64,000 bases of DNA from Aliivibrio finisterrensis (GCF_008933155.1 NZ_WBVP01000013.1:45538-109537); one strand, 5' to 3'; positions 32,107-42,088 are shown, numbered from the stretch's first letter. Made by a program: numbers and translations. Notes: a model not told the origin generated them from the letters alone.

Positions 32107-32699
32107 AATCCGCACCCGCTCGCTAGTCGTGAGCGATAAATAAACCCTTCGCTATTAATACATACTGAGCGGCTTTCGTTGACAGAGGGCGTATTAATGG
32201 TGATTCGACAATCACTGATAGTACAAAGAGAGGTGGCTGCAGATGAGGTAGCCATTATGGGCCGGCCTAATAAATCGAAGGTCAATTCAGAAACAGAGAT
32301 CACTCCACTAGCACTGTTAAACGCATAATTAAGTTGGATCTGCTCTAGTTGCTGTTGATTGCTATCTTTAGAGTAATCGGATAATACCGCGCTGCTCATA
32401 TCTCGACTTGGGCATGACTGGCTAACACCAAATTGAGTTTTTCTCATGACAATCAACCGACAGTCATCGTGGTCATTTGAACCATTTACTTGCATCGCGG
32501 TGATTTGAACTTGACGCAGAATAGAGAGTACTTGCTCTTGTGCAGCCGCTGAAGAAAAACGGCTCGCTCCCATGTATTTACTCGAGGCATAGACACCAAT
32601 AATGGCTAATATCAAGATCACGACAATCAGTTCTACTAAGGTAAAACCCATGTGCATTACTGTTTTTTTTGAGTGTTTTTTTATGAGAAAAGGGGTCAT
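32103..32699 (-). CDS. mshC: MSHA minor pilin MshC
   Basis: Prepilin-like protein of 198 residues. The pilin motif FTLVELIVVILILAIIGVY starts at residue 19. With the ATG at 32699 the leader is 18 residues (MTPFLIKKHSKKTVMHMG), long for a type IVa leader; an internal ATG (MHMG) would leave only four. The upstream ATG has a modest AAGG site, so I keep it. First gene after the mshA terminator. Confidence 0.88.
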   Translation of the reverse strand: MTPFLIKKHSKKTVMHMGFTLVELIVVILILAIIGVYASSKYMGASRFSSAAAQEQVLSILRQVQITAMQVNGSNDHDDCRLIVMRKTQFGVSQSCPSRDMSSAVLSDYSKDSNQQQLEQIQLNYAFNSASGVISVSELTFDLLGRPIMATSSAATSLCTISDCRITINTPSVNESRSVCINSEGFIYRSRLASGCGL

Positions 32700-32777
32700 C
32701 AGCCGTTACCTTATTGCTTGCTGTTATTAGGATAACGGAAATTATAGAGATAGCGAGGGATTGTTAATTTTAGATAC

Positions 32778-32808
32778 AAAAAAGCCAGCGGAGATCGCTG
32801 GCTTTTTT
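32778..32808 (-). terminator. Strong terminator directly after mshA
   Basis: On the minus strand AAAAAAGCCAGCG pairs with CGCTGGCTTTTTT across a 5-nt loop, 20 bp after the mshA stop. A complete stem-plus-T-run between the major pilin gene and mshCDOPQ fits partial termination that keeps pilin mRNA in excess (inference). Confidence 0.88.
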
Positions 32809-32827
32809 GAGTATTAAGCGTTAGTTA

Positions 32828-33286
32828 TTAACACTTTTCAGCATCAGCAGCAGTAATAACTGGTGCAGCAACTGATGTTGCTTCTTTATAAGTAACGATA
32901 CACGTATCTGAACCATTATTAGCAAACTTATATGAAATAGTTGGTGGCACTGTTACTGCTGCAGATACAACCTCCCATTCAGCGTCATCAGCTAAACCAA
33001 CTACTGCAGCTCCAATACCATTCGCTGCGGCAGTTGGATAACCATGAATAGCTTGAATACCGTCAACTTCAACAGCATTTTCTGAACGCTCAACACCTTC
33101 AATCGCCGCTTTACCGTAAACGATACCAGCTGCACCAGCCATTGCGCCTTTTAGGCCTTGCAGTGATGATGCACGCGCATCTGATTGTAGGTTAAGGAAT
33201 TTAGGGGCCGCAGTTACTGCAAGAATACCTAAAATAACAATGACTACTACTAACTCAATAAGGGTGAAACCACCTTGTCTTTTCAT
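32828..33286 (-). CDS. mshA: MSHA major pilin MshA
   Basis: Major subunit of the mannose-sensitive haemagglutinin type IV pilus. The start MKRQGG at 33286 has AGAGAAG upstream and gives the short type IVa leader, cut before [14 protein letters not shown] with Glu5. The 152-residue prepilin has two C-terminal cysteines (DTCIVTYK and the terminal AEKC) that should close the D-region loop. An in-frame ATG at 33337 adds an unlikely extension. Flanked by a 145-bp gap after mshB, room for its own promoter, and by a strong terminator downstream. Confidence 0.96.
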   Translation of the reverse strand: MKRQGGFTLIELVVVIVILGILAVTAAPKFLNLQSDARASSLQGLKGAMAGAAGIVYGKAAIEGVERSENAVEVDGIQAIHGYPTAAANGIGAAVVGLADDAEWEVVSAAVTVPPTISYKFANNGSDTCIVTYKEATSVAAPVITAADAEKC

Positions 33287-33431
33287 CTTACTTCTCTCTT
33301 TATAATAAAAGTGATGGCACGCATTAGTTACCACCATTATTGTTAAAACAGTTGCCGCTATAACACCATTGGTTTAAGCGCTTTTCATTTAGTACCTTGC
33401 ATAATCACCGTTATTACCAAGGTATTAATCT

Positions 33432-33995
33432 TTATTGCAAAGTCACTACCACACGGCCAGATTCTGGCTCATAAGTGAAAAAGTGCCCTTCATTTTCTTG
33501 TTGTGTGTATTTGCATTGATTGCGACTGTTTTCACTAATCACTTCTGCTAAATATTTGGCTTTATTATCATTGCTGTCATCTGTCACGTATGGCGCATTT
33601 TGCAATAACATTTCCATTAGCAAGATACATTCTTTTGCCGTTAATGATCCTGGGTAATCCCCCGTATCATTACCATCTAAATCTTCACGTGGTGAAATTG
33701 GGTAACCAGGACGAAAATCTGATTGATTGTTTTTTGATGGGTCGGTTAACCAAAATTCAGTGCCATCATAACTAACCGCATTACTGCCATCAGTTTTAGG
33801 ACGAGCTTCTGCTTCCCATTGTGCTCTTGCCGAAAGCACCGCCGTTGCATAACCACCTGCAACACCTTCAATACTGGCTTTTTTTGCTTCAAGGCTAACA
33901 TCTAAAAATCGAGGTAATGCGACGGTTGCCAGTAAGCCTATAACCACAATCACAATCACTAGCTCAACCAGTGAGAAACCTTTTTGGTGTTTCAT
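33432..33995 (-). CDS. mshB: MSHA minor pilin MshB
   Basis: Prepilin of 187 residues, leader MKHQKG cut before FSLVELVIVIVVIGLL. The C-terminal part has two cysteines (ECILLM, NQCKYT). Upstream neighbour of mshA, as in the Vibrio cholerae locus. Probably a minor pilin; the overall resemblance to MshA and GspG/H is modest. AGAGAAG-type ribosome site upstream. Confidence 0.92.
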   Translation of the reverse strand: MKHQKGFSLVELVIVIVVIGLLATVALPRFLDVSLEAKKASIEGVAGGYATAVLSARAQWEAEARPKTDGSNAVSYDGTEFWLTDPSKNNQSDFRPGYPISPREDLDGNDTGDYPGSLTAKECILLMEMLLQNAPYVTDDSNDNKAKYLAEVISENSRNQCKYTQQENEGHFFTYEPESGRVVVTLQ

Positions 33996-34083
33996 CGTAA
34001 TGCTTCTCTCTATTTCTTATTTCGTTCTGGATTGTAAGGGATTTTGTAAAAAAAAACACGCTGTTCGTCAAAAAAACGACAAC

Positions 34084-34536
34084 TTAACCTTCATCCAAAA
34101 AACCGACACTGACTTTAAATACGCCATTGATGAGCATAACTGAAATCATTTTACCATTCGACGCACCGTAAGAACATTGATGTTGTTCTTTTTTTGTTGC
34201 ATTATCATGTACTTTTATAGTATCTGTATAAATTTTTTCTTTTCTTGGTAGCAGTAAATCCAGCCATTGCTCACAATCTAGCTTGTTATCATCCAATACT
34301 AATGGCCAACCTGATTTGCTGAAGGTGACCTCAATATTGTCTTTATTCATACTTGCGGGTTGCCCATTAACCACCCAATAATTTTTAAACTCATTTGCAG
34401 ATGATAAGATTTCGCGACTTGCCATCATCAATGCAGTATCTTCGACTTCTGGTTCCATTTTATCCCACTGAACCAAAATAACAGCCAGTAAGATAATGAA
34501 TAAAGCCCCCCACGTAATACGGGTTACTCTCATCAT
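34084..34536 (-). CDS. mshF: MSHA biogenesis protein MshF
   Basis: Small bitopic protein of 150 residues with one N-terminal membrane helix (ITWGALFIILLAVILVQW, about 6-23) and a periplasmic remainder with two cysteines. No pilin cleavage motif. The start at 34536 overlaps the mshG stop as TGATG with AAAGGAAG upstream; longer in-frame starts lie inside mshG. Name given from its place between mshG and mshB. Biochemical function is not known. Confidence 0.88.
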   Translation of the reverse strand: MMRVTRITWGALFIILLAVILVQWDKMEPEVEDTALMMASREILSSANEFKNYWVVNGQPASMNKDNIEVTFSKSGWPLVLDDNKLDCEQWLDLLLPRKEKIYTDTIKVHDNATKKEQHQCSYGASNGKMISVMLINGVFKVSVGFLDEG

Positions 34537-35765
34537 CAACTTCCTTTTACTACATCCAACATATTCCACATTGGTAAGAAAATACCTAATGCTAATATGA
34601 GTACCATGCCTGATACAATAACCAATAACAGAGGTTCAATTCTCGCTGTTAATGTTTTTAAATCATAATCAACTTCACGATCATAAAAATCAGAGACTTC
34701 TAATAGCAAATCATCAATTTGCCCAGTCTCTTCACCTACCGCAATCATTTGTTGCACTAAAGGCGTAAAAATTCCACTTTGAGCAGCTGTGGCTGACATA
34801 CTGGTCCCCGACTCGATGCCACTTTTCATCTCTAACAATCGGTTTTCTAAATACTTATTACCAAGAGCCTCGGCAGAGAGTGCTAACGATTGATTTAATG
34901 GCACACCTGATTTCAGCATTAACGCAAAAGTTCTTGAAAAACGAGACATTTGAGCTCGGGTAACAATATCACCAACAATAGGGAGCCTAAGTCGAAATTT
35001 ATCCCACTTTTCTCGTCCTACGTCACCACTAACCCATGATTGGAAAGCAACAAACATGCCAGCCATACCACCTAAAATAAAGTGCCAGTAGTTAACAGAA
35101 AAACTTGAGGTTGCCATCAATATCCGTGTCGGTAGCGGTAACTCAACACCAAAACGAGCAAACATTGAAGTGAATTGTGGGATCACTTTAACGTTAAGCA
35201 CTAACATGGCGATGAAAATAAAGCTCAACACAAAAATTGGGTAACGCATTGCTGACTTGATTCGCTTACGAGTTTCCATCTCTTGTTCGTAATAATTAGC
35301 CAATTGAAGTAAGGCCTGATCTAAACGACCGGTGTTTTCACCTACATGGATCATTGAAACGAACAAAGAGCTAAACACCCTAGGGTGCTGCTTCATTGCG
35401 ACAGATAAACTTCGACCATTAGTTAGATCCGCAGTAACCTCTTCAAGTGATTGCTTTAACAATTTATTATTGCTGTTTTGTGTCAATCCATTCATGGCTC
35501 TTAACAAAGGCACGCCAGCTTTCGTTAAGCTGTACATTTGGCGACAAAAGATCACTAACACTTCAAGTGGGATAGAGGGCTGAAACCACGCCCTCCAATC
35601 AACAGAGGGTGCCGAACCTTTTAATTTTCCACCAGACTGAATTGAAATAGGAATAATACTTTCATTCATTAACTGCTCTGCAGCACTCTCTTGTGACGGT
35701 GCTTCAATCTTTCCTGATACCGATGCACCCTTGGCATTTCGCCCTGTATATTTATATATGGTCAT
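34536..35765 (-). CDS. mshG: MSHA platform protein MshG (GspF/PilC family)
   Basis: Polytopic inner-membrane platform on which the assembly ATPase acts. 409 residues with the duplicated GspF domain: FCRQMYSLTKAGVPLLRAM / MIHVGENTGRLDQAL in the first half and FSRTFALMLKSGVPLNQSL / MIAVGEETGQIDDLL in the second. Membrane helices at about 175-195, 225-245 and 380-400. Lies 11 bp after mshE. Confidence 0.96.
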   Translation of the reverse strand: MTIYKYTGRNAKGASVSGKIEAPSQESAAEQLMNESIIPISIQSGGKLKGSAPSVDWRAWFQPSIPLEVLVIFCRQMYSLTKAGVPLLRAMNGLTQNSNNKLLKQSLEEVTADLTNGRSLSVAMKQHPRVFSSLFVSMIHVGENTGRLDQALLQLANYYEQEMETRKRIKSAMRYPIFVLSFIFIAMLVLNVKVIPQFTSMFARFGVELPLPTRILMATSSFSVNYWHFILGGMAGMFVAFQSWVSGDVGREKWDKFRLRLPIVGDIVTRAQMSRFSRTFALMLKSGVPLNQSLALSAEALGNKYLENRLLEMKSGIESGTSMSATAAQSGIFTPLVQQMIAVGEETGQIDDLLLEVSDFYDREVDYDLKTLTARIEPLLLVIVSGMVLILALGIFLPMWNMLDVVKGS

Positions 35766-35776
35766 GGTTTAACAGC

Positions 35777-37501
35777 CTATAACCATATTGGTTGATGAGA
35801 GGAGGAGCTATCGCCTTCACCCAAGACCATCACTTCATTGAGACTAATAATGCCATTCATTGCTAACTCCATTGCTGAGGCTAGTAAGGGTTTGTAATCT
35901 GGGTTTTCTCGTGCTTTTTGAGCAAATTCTACCGCATTATTTCCACGCAGTGCATCCATCATGGGTTGGTCTAATTCTAATAATTCAAAGACACCAATTC
36001 GACCACTGTAGCCTGTTAAGTTGCAACTTTGACAACCAGCGCCTTTTCTAAATGGAACCGAGGCTTGATTTGGAAAGCGACTTTGCACCCATTGCAAACG
36101 TGATTCATCTAAAGGATCAGGCACTGAGCATTCTGTACACACTTTTCTTACCAAGCGTTGGGCCAATACCGCACGAACGGCACTAGCAACAAGATAGCCA
36201 GGCGCCCCCATATCCATCATACGAAGCGCACTATCAACAGAGTCATTAGTGTGTAACGTTGATAATACTAAGTGGCCTGTTAATGCTGCTCGCAAACCAA
36301 TCTCAACCGTTTCCTGATCACGCATTTCACCGATAAGAATGATATCAGGATCCTGACGTAGGAAGGTTCTTAAAATTTTAGAGAAGGTTAAATCTATCTT
36401 GCTGTTTACCTGAACTTGATTGATACGTGGTAATCGATATTCTACTGGGTCTTCAGCGGTGATGATCTTTTTACTTGGTTTATTAAGCTCACTTAATGCA
36501 CCATACAATGTTGTCGTTTTACCTGAACCAGTAGGACCGGTTACTAAGATCATGCCATGAGGGCGGCCTAACTGCTTACGTAAACGAACCAAAAGATGAT
36601 CAGGAATTCCTGAATATTCTAACTCTCGGATCCCAGAGGTTTGGTTAAGCAGACGCATAACGACCGATTCACCGTATTGCACAGGCATAGTAGACAAACG
36701 AATATCCACTGACTGACCACGAGATTTAATATTAAATCGCCCATCTTGAGGCAAACGCTTTTCAGAGATATCAAGATTCGCCATTAGTTTTAGACGCAAT
36801 ACTAATGCTGGCGCAATGTTGACTTCATTAAGTAGGGTTTCGTGCAATATGCCATCAATACGCTGACGAAGTCGTAATACTTTATCATCTGGTTCAATAT
36901 GAATATCTGAAGCTCCAACTTGGATCGCATCTTCAAACAATGAGTTAATCAACTTTACAACGGTAACTTCGTCATTATCACTGTCTGATATTCCAAAGTT
37001 AAAGTCGTCCGTTTCTTGGTGCTCTGAATGCAACTGCTCTGCAAATGAAGCTATCTCTTTAGTTCGGCGATAAAAACGATCAAAGCTATCGACTAATTGT
37101 CTTTCTGAAGCGATAACCATCTCTATTTGATATTGTTGAAGCTGAGAGAATAGAGCTTCTTGAGCAGAAAGATCGGCTGGATCACTCATCGCAACACGAA
37201 TAGTATTGCCATGCTGGCTAAGTACTAATGCTCTTAAGCGACGCGCATGAACCTCTGGCAGTAGTTGCACTGCTGCGGCATCAATATCTGCACGGCTTAG
37301 ATCCACCAAAGGCACATCTAATTGCTGAGATAAGAAAGTTAGCATTTGTTTTTCGGTTAAGAAACCAAGCTGAATAAGTGTTGCGCCCAGCTTGCGGCCA
37401 GTTGTTTTCTGTGCCGCTAGCGCCTGTTCAATCTGTTGTTCAGTAACAATGTTTTCTTCGACTAATAAATCACCAAGTCTTTTTCTTAACTGAAGACGCA
37501 T
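35777..37501 (-). CDS. mshE: MSHA extension ATPase MshE with c-di-GMP-binding N-domain
   Basis: Hexameric ATPase that powers MSHA pilus extension. The N-terminus holds the two 24-residue MshEN motifs (residues 8-31, beginning RLGDLL, and 37-60, beginning KLGATL) separated by five residues, the known c-di-GMP-binding arrangement. The C-terminal half has Walker A GPTGSGKTTT, the Asp box, Walker B DPDIILIGEMRD, the His box LSTLHTND and a CxxC...CxxC zinc site (CTEC, CQSC). 574 residues. No MshT/PilT-like retraction ATPase is in the window. Confidence 0.97.
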   Translation of the reverse strand: MRLQLRKRLGDLLVEENIVTEQQIEQALAAQKTTGRKLGATLIQLGFLTEKQMLTFLSQQLDVPLVDLSRADIDAAAVQLLPEVHARRLRALVLSQHGNTIRVAMSDPADLSAQEALFSQLQQYQIEMVIASERQLVDSFDRFYRRTKEIASFAEQLHSEHQETDDFNFGISDSDNDEVTVVKLINSLFEDAIQVGASDIHIEPDDKVLRLRQRIDGILHETLLNEVNIAPALVLRLKLMANLDISEKRLPQDGRFNIKSRGQSVDIRLSTMPVQYGESVVMRLLNQTSGIRELEYSGIPDHLLVRLRKQLGRPHGMILVTGPTGSGKTTTLYGALSELNKPSKKIITAEDPVEYRLPRINQVQVNSKIDLTFSKILRTFLRQDPDIILIGEMRDQETVEIGLRAALTGHLVLSTLHTNDSVDSALRMMDMGAPGYLVASAVRAVLAQRLVRKVCTECSVPDPLDESRLQWVQSRFPNQASVPFRKGAGCQSCNLTGYSGRIGVFELLELDQPMMDALRGNNAVEFAQKARENPDYKPLLASAMELAMNGIISLNEVMVLGEGDSSSSHQPIWL

Positions 37502-38631
37502 TATTCATTACCTTCCATTGTTTCTAATAACTTAATTCTATCTCGAACGAACACCTGAGAAGATCGTGATAAACCAGGTGTTGTTAATGCCACTTTATAA
37601 GTTTTCAGTGCCTCTTTAACTTGTGCATTTCTCTCATATACAATAGCTAACCCTAGCCACCAACGACCATTATCTGGATCTTTCGCTACCAACATTTGGT
37701 AACTTTCTTCAGCTAAATCCATCAATTTTAATTTTTGAGCTAAGCCACCACGCGTAGCTAAATAATCGACAGACGCCCCTAAAGGTATATATTCTAATGC
37801 AGAGAGTGCGGCTTCTGGCTGCTCCTCTTTTTGCAATAAACTGGCTAAAGCTAAACGTAAGTCAATACTGTCATTATTTAACCTTATGCCTTGTTGTAAG
37901 ATGGCTGCTGATTCCTGAACCTCACGTTTACCATAAAGCAAAGCCGCTAGTTTTTTACGAGAACCTTCATCACTAGGTTGGTATTTCAATACTCTATAAT
38001 AAGCTTTCATCGCTGTATTAAAATCAGAGTTATCTAGGGCTTTTTTTGCTGCGTCACGATTTCTCTGAGCCAGTTCGGAAGGCAGAACCTCTACTTCTTC
38101 AACGTGTAATTGCTCTTGAGGTTCAGTCTGATTAATAGCGTGTTCGCGAGGTGTATCTGGAACAATAGACACCTCTTTAGCTTTCGTTGGCGTTGTGTCG
38201 CTATTTACAACACGTACCGAACTTTCTTCTACTTTCGGTAATTCGATATGATGGCTTGAGGGTTTCTCATCAATATTTTTATTCAAATATATACGACTAA
38301 CTTCTGAGGTAACAATTTTTGCCGTTGGTGAATTGACAGGTAAATAAGAGCCTTTAGAAAGTTCTGAATGATCAACAACGTCCTCTACAATCACCTCTGG
38401 TACTTGATGTTCATTATTAATGGCATTTGGAGTATTGCTCAGTGTTGCCCACCCAATTAAACACAATGAACTTATTACACCAATAGCAAAAAAGAAAGGT
38501 GCTTTAAATTTTGATTCAATATTAGGTACGTCAGCTTGAGAGAGAGATGTTTTCTTCTCTATGTCTGTATCTTGTTTTGTTATGTTTAACAGGGCTTTAT
38601 TTGTGGCACTCACAAGGCTCTCCAACCCCAA
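37501..38631 (-). CDS. mshN: MSHA biogenesis protein MshN (TPR protein)
   Basis: 376-residue inner-membrane protein. One membrane helix (FFFAIGVISSLCLIGWATL, about 47-65), a low-complexity Glu/Ser/Pro linker, then tetratricopeptide repeats from about residue 195 (DFNTAMKAYYRVLKYQPSD, DPDNGRWWLGLAIVYERNA). Probably a periplasmic assembly scaffold, comparable to other pilus TPR proteins. It overlaps mshM by 22 bp and mshE by one base. Confidence 0.91.
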   Translation of the reverse strand: MGLESLVSATNKALLNITKQDTDIEKKTSLSQADVPNIESKFKAPFFFAIGVISSLCLIGWATLSNTPNAINNEHQVPEVIVEDVVDHSELSKGSYLPVNSPTAKIVTSEVSRIYLNKNIDEKPSSHHIELPKVEESSVRVVNSDTTPTKAKEVSIVPDTPREHAINQTEPQEQLHVEEVEVLPSELAQRNRDAAKKALDNSDFNTAMKAYYRVLKYQPSDEGSRKKLAALLYGKREVQESAAILQQGIRLNNDSIDLRLALASLLQKEEQPEAALSALEYIPLGASVDYLATRGGLAQKLKLMDLAEESYQMLVAKDPDNGRWWLGLAIVYERNAQVKEALKTYKVALTTPGLSRSSQVFVRDRIKLLETMEGNE

Positions 38632-39458
38632 AACTTGGGAAAATAGTGCTTGGGTTTGATGGTATCAGTTGTATCTATAATTGCATTAAATACCGCTTTT
38701 TTCGATACGTTATCCAATTGTTCAGCAAAAGAAATAAGTAACGCTTTATGGCATATTTGATTAATCAATCGAGGAACGCCACTACTCGCACGCCAAACCG
38801 CTTTCATTTGAGCTAGGGTAAATGGATTGACTTGAGCCCCAGACTCTTTCATTCGATAAGTAATATAAGCGACCGCTTCATTTACATTAAGTGAGCGTAA
38901 TTTTGCTGAAAAAGTAATTCGTTGTCTTAATTGTCGTAGATGATGCTGCTGCAAACGATCATCTAATTCAGGCTGCCCAAATAGTACAATCTGAAGTAAC
39001 TTAGTGTAATCCGTTTCTAAATTACCAAATAAGCGTAGGGTTTCTAGCGCTTCATCACTCAAGGCTTGCGCTTCATCGATGAACACTACTGCACTTTTTC
39101 CTTCCGCTTGAATATCAATCAATTTTTCATGGATAAGCTCAGTTAAAGCAGTGCCATCTCCTTCTTGTTCTAGCCAGAGCTCTTTGGCTAATGCTTGCCG
39201 TAACTCTCGACCATTCATAACAGGATTAGGTAAGTAAAGTAATTCGACATTCATAGGGAGTTGGCTCATCAACATTCGGCAAACAAGCGTCTTCCCAGTC
39301 CCAATTTCACCTGTCACCTTAATGACGCCTTCTCCCATTGAAATGGCTGACAAAACGGTTTGAATCGCCTCATAATGAGGCGGTAATCCATGAAAAAGAG
39401 AGGTATTTGGCGTTAACGTAAAGGGAAGTTGTTTTAAGCCAAAATGTTGCTCGTACAT
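38610..39458 (-). CDS. mshM: MSHA biogenesis ATPase MshM (ExeA-like AAA+)
   Basis: 282-residue ATPase of the GspA/ExeA type. The N-terminus MYEQHFGLKQLPFTLTPNT is family-typical. Walker A is GEIGTGKT, Walker B VVFIDEAQAL, and sensor region LRLFGNLETDYTKLLQIV. Homologues help multimerise the secretin through peptidoglycan, which fits its place beside mshL. It lacks the C-terminal peptidoglycan-binding domain of ExeA. Confidence 0.93.
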   Translation of the reverse strand: MYEQHFGLKQLPFTLTPNTSLFHGLPPHYEAIQTVLSAISMGEGVIKVTGEIGTGKTLVCRMLMSQLPMNVELLYLPNPVMNGRELRQALAKELWLEQEGDGTALTELIHEKLIDIQAEGKSAVVFIDEAQALSDEALETLRLFGNLETDYTKLLQIVLFGQPELDDRLQQHHLRQLRQRITFSAKLRSLNVNEAVAYITYRMKESGAQVNPFTLAQMKAVWRASSGVPRLINQICHKALLISFAEQLDNVSKKAVFNAIIDTTDTIKPKHYFPKFWGWRAL

Positions 39459-39469
39459 AACAGTAGTCG

Positions 39470-41101
39470 CTACTCGTCAGGGAACCATTCTTGTAATAAA
39501 TCACGAGAACGCTCTAACTCTTCTTGCCAAGTATCCACGCCAACCACCGTTGGTTTTAATAAAATAACTAACTCGGTCTTCTGAGTTAACTTACTTACAT
39601 TACGGAATAAATGGCCTAATGCTGGAATATCTCCCAAGAATGGAACTTTAGATACTTGGTCAACGATTTGGGATTTCATCAAACCACCAATAACCACCAC
39701 ATCCCCACTTTTAGCACGAATAACCGAATCTGATTCACGAATTGAACTTTTCGCCAATGGTAATTGAAGTACGCCACCTACATCGCCAAGATCTATCTCT
39801 TTAATTTCTGTTTCAACATCAATAACAGAAGGATGTACATGCAACATTACATTGCCTTTATCATCGATTTGAGGGGTCACATCTAATGAAATACCAGAGA
39901 AAAATGGCGTCAGAGTAACTTCTGGCGACGCATTTGAATTATCACCACTGCCTGTTACGCTTGATACTTCAGTAACAAAATATTCATCACGACCCACTTT
40001 AATAACGGCTTTTTGGTTATTTGCCGCTGTCACTCTAGGGCTTGAAAGAACGTTCAAATCACCTTGAGTATCCATGAAGCTTAAAACAGCATCAAAGTTA
40101 CCATCAGAAATCTTAATATTGGTTTGCCCCCCAAGCAGTGTTCCAATCGCATCCATTCCGGGTAAAACCCCCGCGGTAGTACCCGCCGTTTGGCTCAGAG
40201 AAATATCAGTACCACCAATTGATGCGCTTAAATTAGTCCAATTAATGCCTTGTTGATAGCCATCACTTAAAGTTACTTCTAATAATTTTGCTTCTAAAAT
40301 CACTTGGCGCTGTAAACGTTTGTGTGAGGTTGATAAAAATGCTCTGACCTTACGTAATTCATCTGGAGAAGCGGTAATCGTTACAACGCTGGCTTGCGGT
40401 GAAACTACGACACTACGACCAGAACCATTACCGATCATCACTGAAACCGCTTTCTCTAACTCTTTCCAGAAATCACTTTCACTAGTGGTTTCAATTTCTG
40501 TTCCACCTGTAGCTGAAGATGAAGAGCTACTGCTTGAACTTAAATTGTCGTTGTTTCCTGAGGAAGAAGCATTATCAGAATTTGTGATAGAGCCGGTTGT
40601 TATTGTCGTTAGTGAACGGCCTTTACGAGTAAGCTGTAAATAGTCAACAGGGATTGTTTCTGTGCGGATAGCCGCAGGGTAAACTTGCAGTATCTTATCT
40701 GACTTTACAATTTCATAGCCATATAAGTCTTCAACAGAAGAAAGTACTTCATCTAGAGTGACATCGTTAACATTCATCGTAATACGACCAGAAACTGCAG
40801 GATGTATTACTACACTGTATTCCGTCCCTTTCACTAAACTGGTAAAGAAAGCCTTTGCATTAACACCATTCGCCTTAACTCTAAAGCGCTTCACTGGATC
40901 TTCAATTTCAACCGATTTTGCGTTGAGCTCAGGCATCAGATCTGCCTGGACAGATGCAGGTAAATCGACAAGTAACTGACTGCCATTATCATTAATAGAC
41001 TTATCTAAGGTTTGTTTAATTTCAACAGGATCTCGATGACCCATTGAGCATCCTGTTAATGATGCAACCATTAATCCAATGATGACATTACATACTTTCA
41101 T
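39470..41101 (-). CDS. mshL: MSHA secretin MshL
   Basis: Outer-membrane secretin channel for the pilus, 543 residues. A lipoprotein signal with lipobox LTGC (Cys18) is visible. Then come STN/N-type domains (about 70-150), a Ser/Thr-rich linker (about residues 185-205, a run of serines), a further N-domain with the ILEAKLLEVTLSDGYQQGINW strand start, and the C-terminal secretin core ending VPFLGDIPALGHLFR and LVILLKPTVV. Neighbours mshK and mshM are likely assembly partners. Confidence 0.96.
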   Translation of the reverse strand: MKVCNVIIGLMVASLTGCSMGHRDPVEIKQTLDKSINDNGSQLLVDLPASVQADLMPELNAKSVEIEDPVKRFRVKANGVNAKAFFTSLVKGTEYSVVIHPAVSGRITMNVNDVTLDEVLSSVEDLYGYEIVKSDKILQVYPAAIRTETIPVDYLQLTRKGRSLTTITTGSITNSDNASSSGNNDNLSSSSSSSSSATGGTEIETTSESDFWKELEKAVSVMIGNGSGRSVVVSPQASVVTITASPDELRKVRAFLSTSHKRLQRQVILEAKLLEVTLSDGYQQGINWTNLSASIGGTDISLSQTAGTTAGVLPGMDAIGTLLGGQTNIKISDGNFDAVLSFMDTQGDLNVLSSPRVTAANNQKAVIKVGRDEYFVTEVSSVTGSGDNSNASPEVTLTPFFSGISLDVTPQIDDKGNVMLHVHPSVIDVETEIKEIDLGDVGGVLQLPLAKSSIRESDSVIRAKSGDVVVIGGLMKSQIVDQVSKVPFLGDIPALGHLFRNVSKLTQKTELVILLKPTVVGVDTWQEELERSRDLLQEWFPDE

Positions 41102-41112
41102 TACTGCAAACC

Positions 41113-41448
41113 TTAATTCTTAATATTTTGTGAAAATAGAGAAAGTTGCCACGTTTTACCAGAACGACCAATAGAAACGCTATCTTCACGAACCGCTAAT
41201 AAGGTATATCCTGATACTTTGTCGCCTTTTTTCATTGATTTATCATCTAATACGGCATAACAATCATTTGTACCACTGCAACTAATCGCTTGCAGAGATG
41301 GGAAGTAATGACGTTTTTTAGTCACCACTTTCTTTTTAGCTACAGGCTTAGTCCAACTTAATGGTTCAGTTGGATCGTGCCCTTCAGTGCTATCTGAAGC
41401 AAACGTAAAGCTTGAAAATAAAGCCAATAAAATAAGACAAACCTTCAT
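41113..41448 (-). CDS. mshK: MSHA biogenesis protein MshK
   Basis: 111-residue exported protein. From the ATG at 41448 there is a signal peptide (MKVCLILLALFSSFTFA), then a Lys-rich linker and a PilP-like small domain with two cysteines (ISCSGTNDCYAVLDDK). The frame is open further upstream into mshJ but those codons lack a signal-like sequence. It starts one base after the mshJ stop. A secretin-linking pilotin-like role is inferred from position and PilP similarity. Confidence 0.88.
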   Translation of the reverse strand: MKVCLILLALFSSFTFASDSTEGHDPTEPLSWTKPVAKKKVVTKKRHYFPSLQAISCSGTNDCYAVLDDKSMKKGDKVSGYTLLAVREDSVSIGRSGKTWQLSLFSQNIKN

Positions 41449-41449
41449 A

Positions 41450-42088
41450 TTAACCGCCGATAAATCCTTTACTTGAACCAAGTGTATATACTTCAATCGT
41501 TAGCTCTGCCGTTGGGTATGTCTTAACCTCATAGCGGAAGTTTCTCCAATAATATTTAACAGGTAACGCTTCTAAACTTGATAAATACATTTCTATATCA
41601 AAGTAGTTACCTGACAACACTAATTTAACCGGGTGAATGTAATAACCCGCTTTATTATTCTCATCAAGTAAACGCTCTGAAGGCTGCGTACTCATAGAGA
41701 TCAAGGTTAACTTTGACGACTGCTGTAATACGGTTTCTAAAAGCTGAGCCATCTGAGTAGGAGAAACCAATGCAGCAACTCGATTAGACAATAATTGAGC
41801 TAAATCTTGGCTTTGTAACGTTAGATCTTGATACTGCTTGTCCACTTCAACATTTGGGTCTTTTTGTAAGCGAAAGTGAGCTAACTCAATTTGCTGTTTT
41901 AACGATGTAATTGAATTAGTTACCTGATAAGTTTCGCGCTCAGTCTTCTGTTTCGCAACAAGCGCTGGCTCAATAAACAGACTAAATGAGATAAAAATGA
42001 CCGCGAACCAACCAACCAGAGTAATAAGTATTTTTTCTCGTTGTGAAAGTGCAAAAAATGCATCTTTGGCTTTAATCCAATTCTCCAT
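41450..42088 (-). CDS. mshJ: MSHA biogenesis protein MshJ (PilO-like)
   Basis: 212-residue bitopic inner-membrane protein with a helix at about 22-41 (ILITLVGWFAVIFISFSLFI), a coiled-coil region (about 42-80) and a periplasmic ferredoxin-like fold, the plan of PilO/GspM. Part of the alignment subcomplex linking the platform to the secretin. Start overlaps the mshI stop (TAATG). Confidence 0.9.
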   Translation of the reverse strand: MENWIKAKDAFFALSQREKILITLVGWFAVIFISFSLFIEPALVAKQKTERETYQVTNSITSLKQQIELAHFRLQKDPNVEVDKQYQDLTLQSQDLAQLLSNRVAALVSPTQMAQLLETVLQQSSKLTLISMSTQPSERLLDENNKAGYYIHPVKLVLSGNYFDIEMYLSSLEALPVKYYWRNFRYEVKTYPTAELTIEVYTLGSSKGFIGG

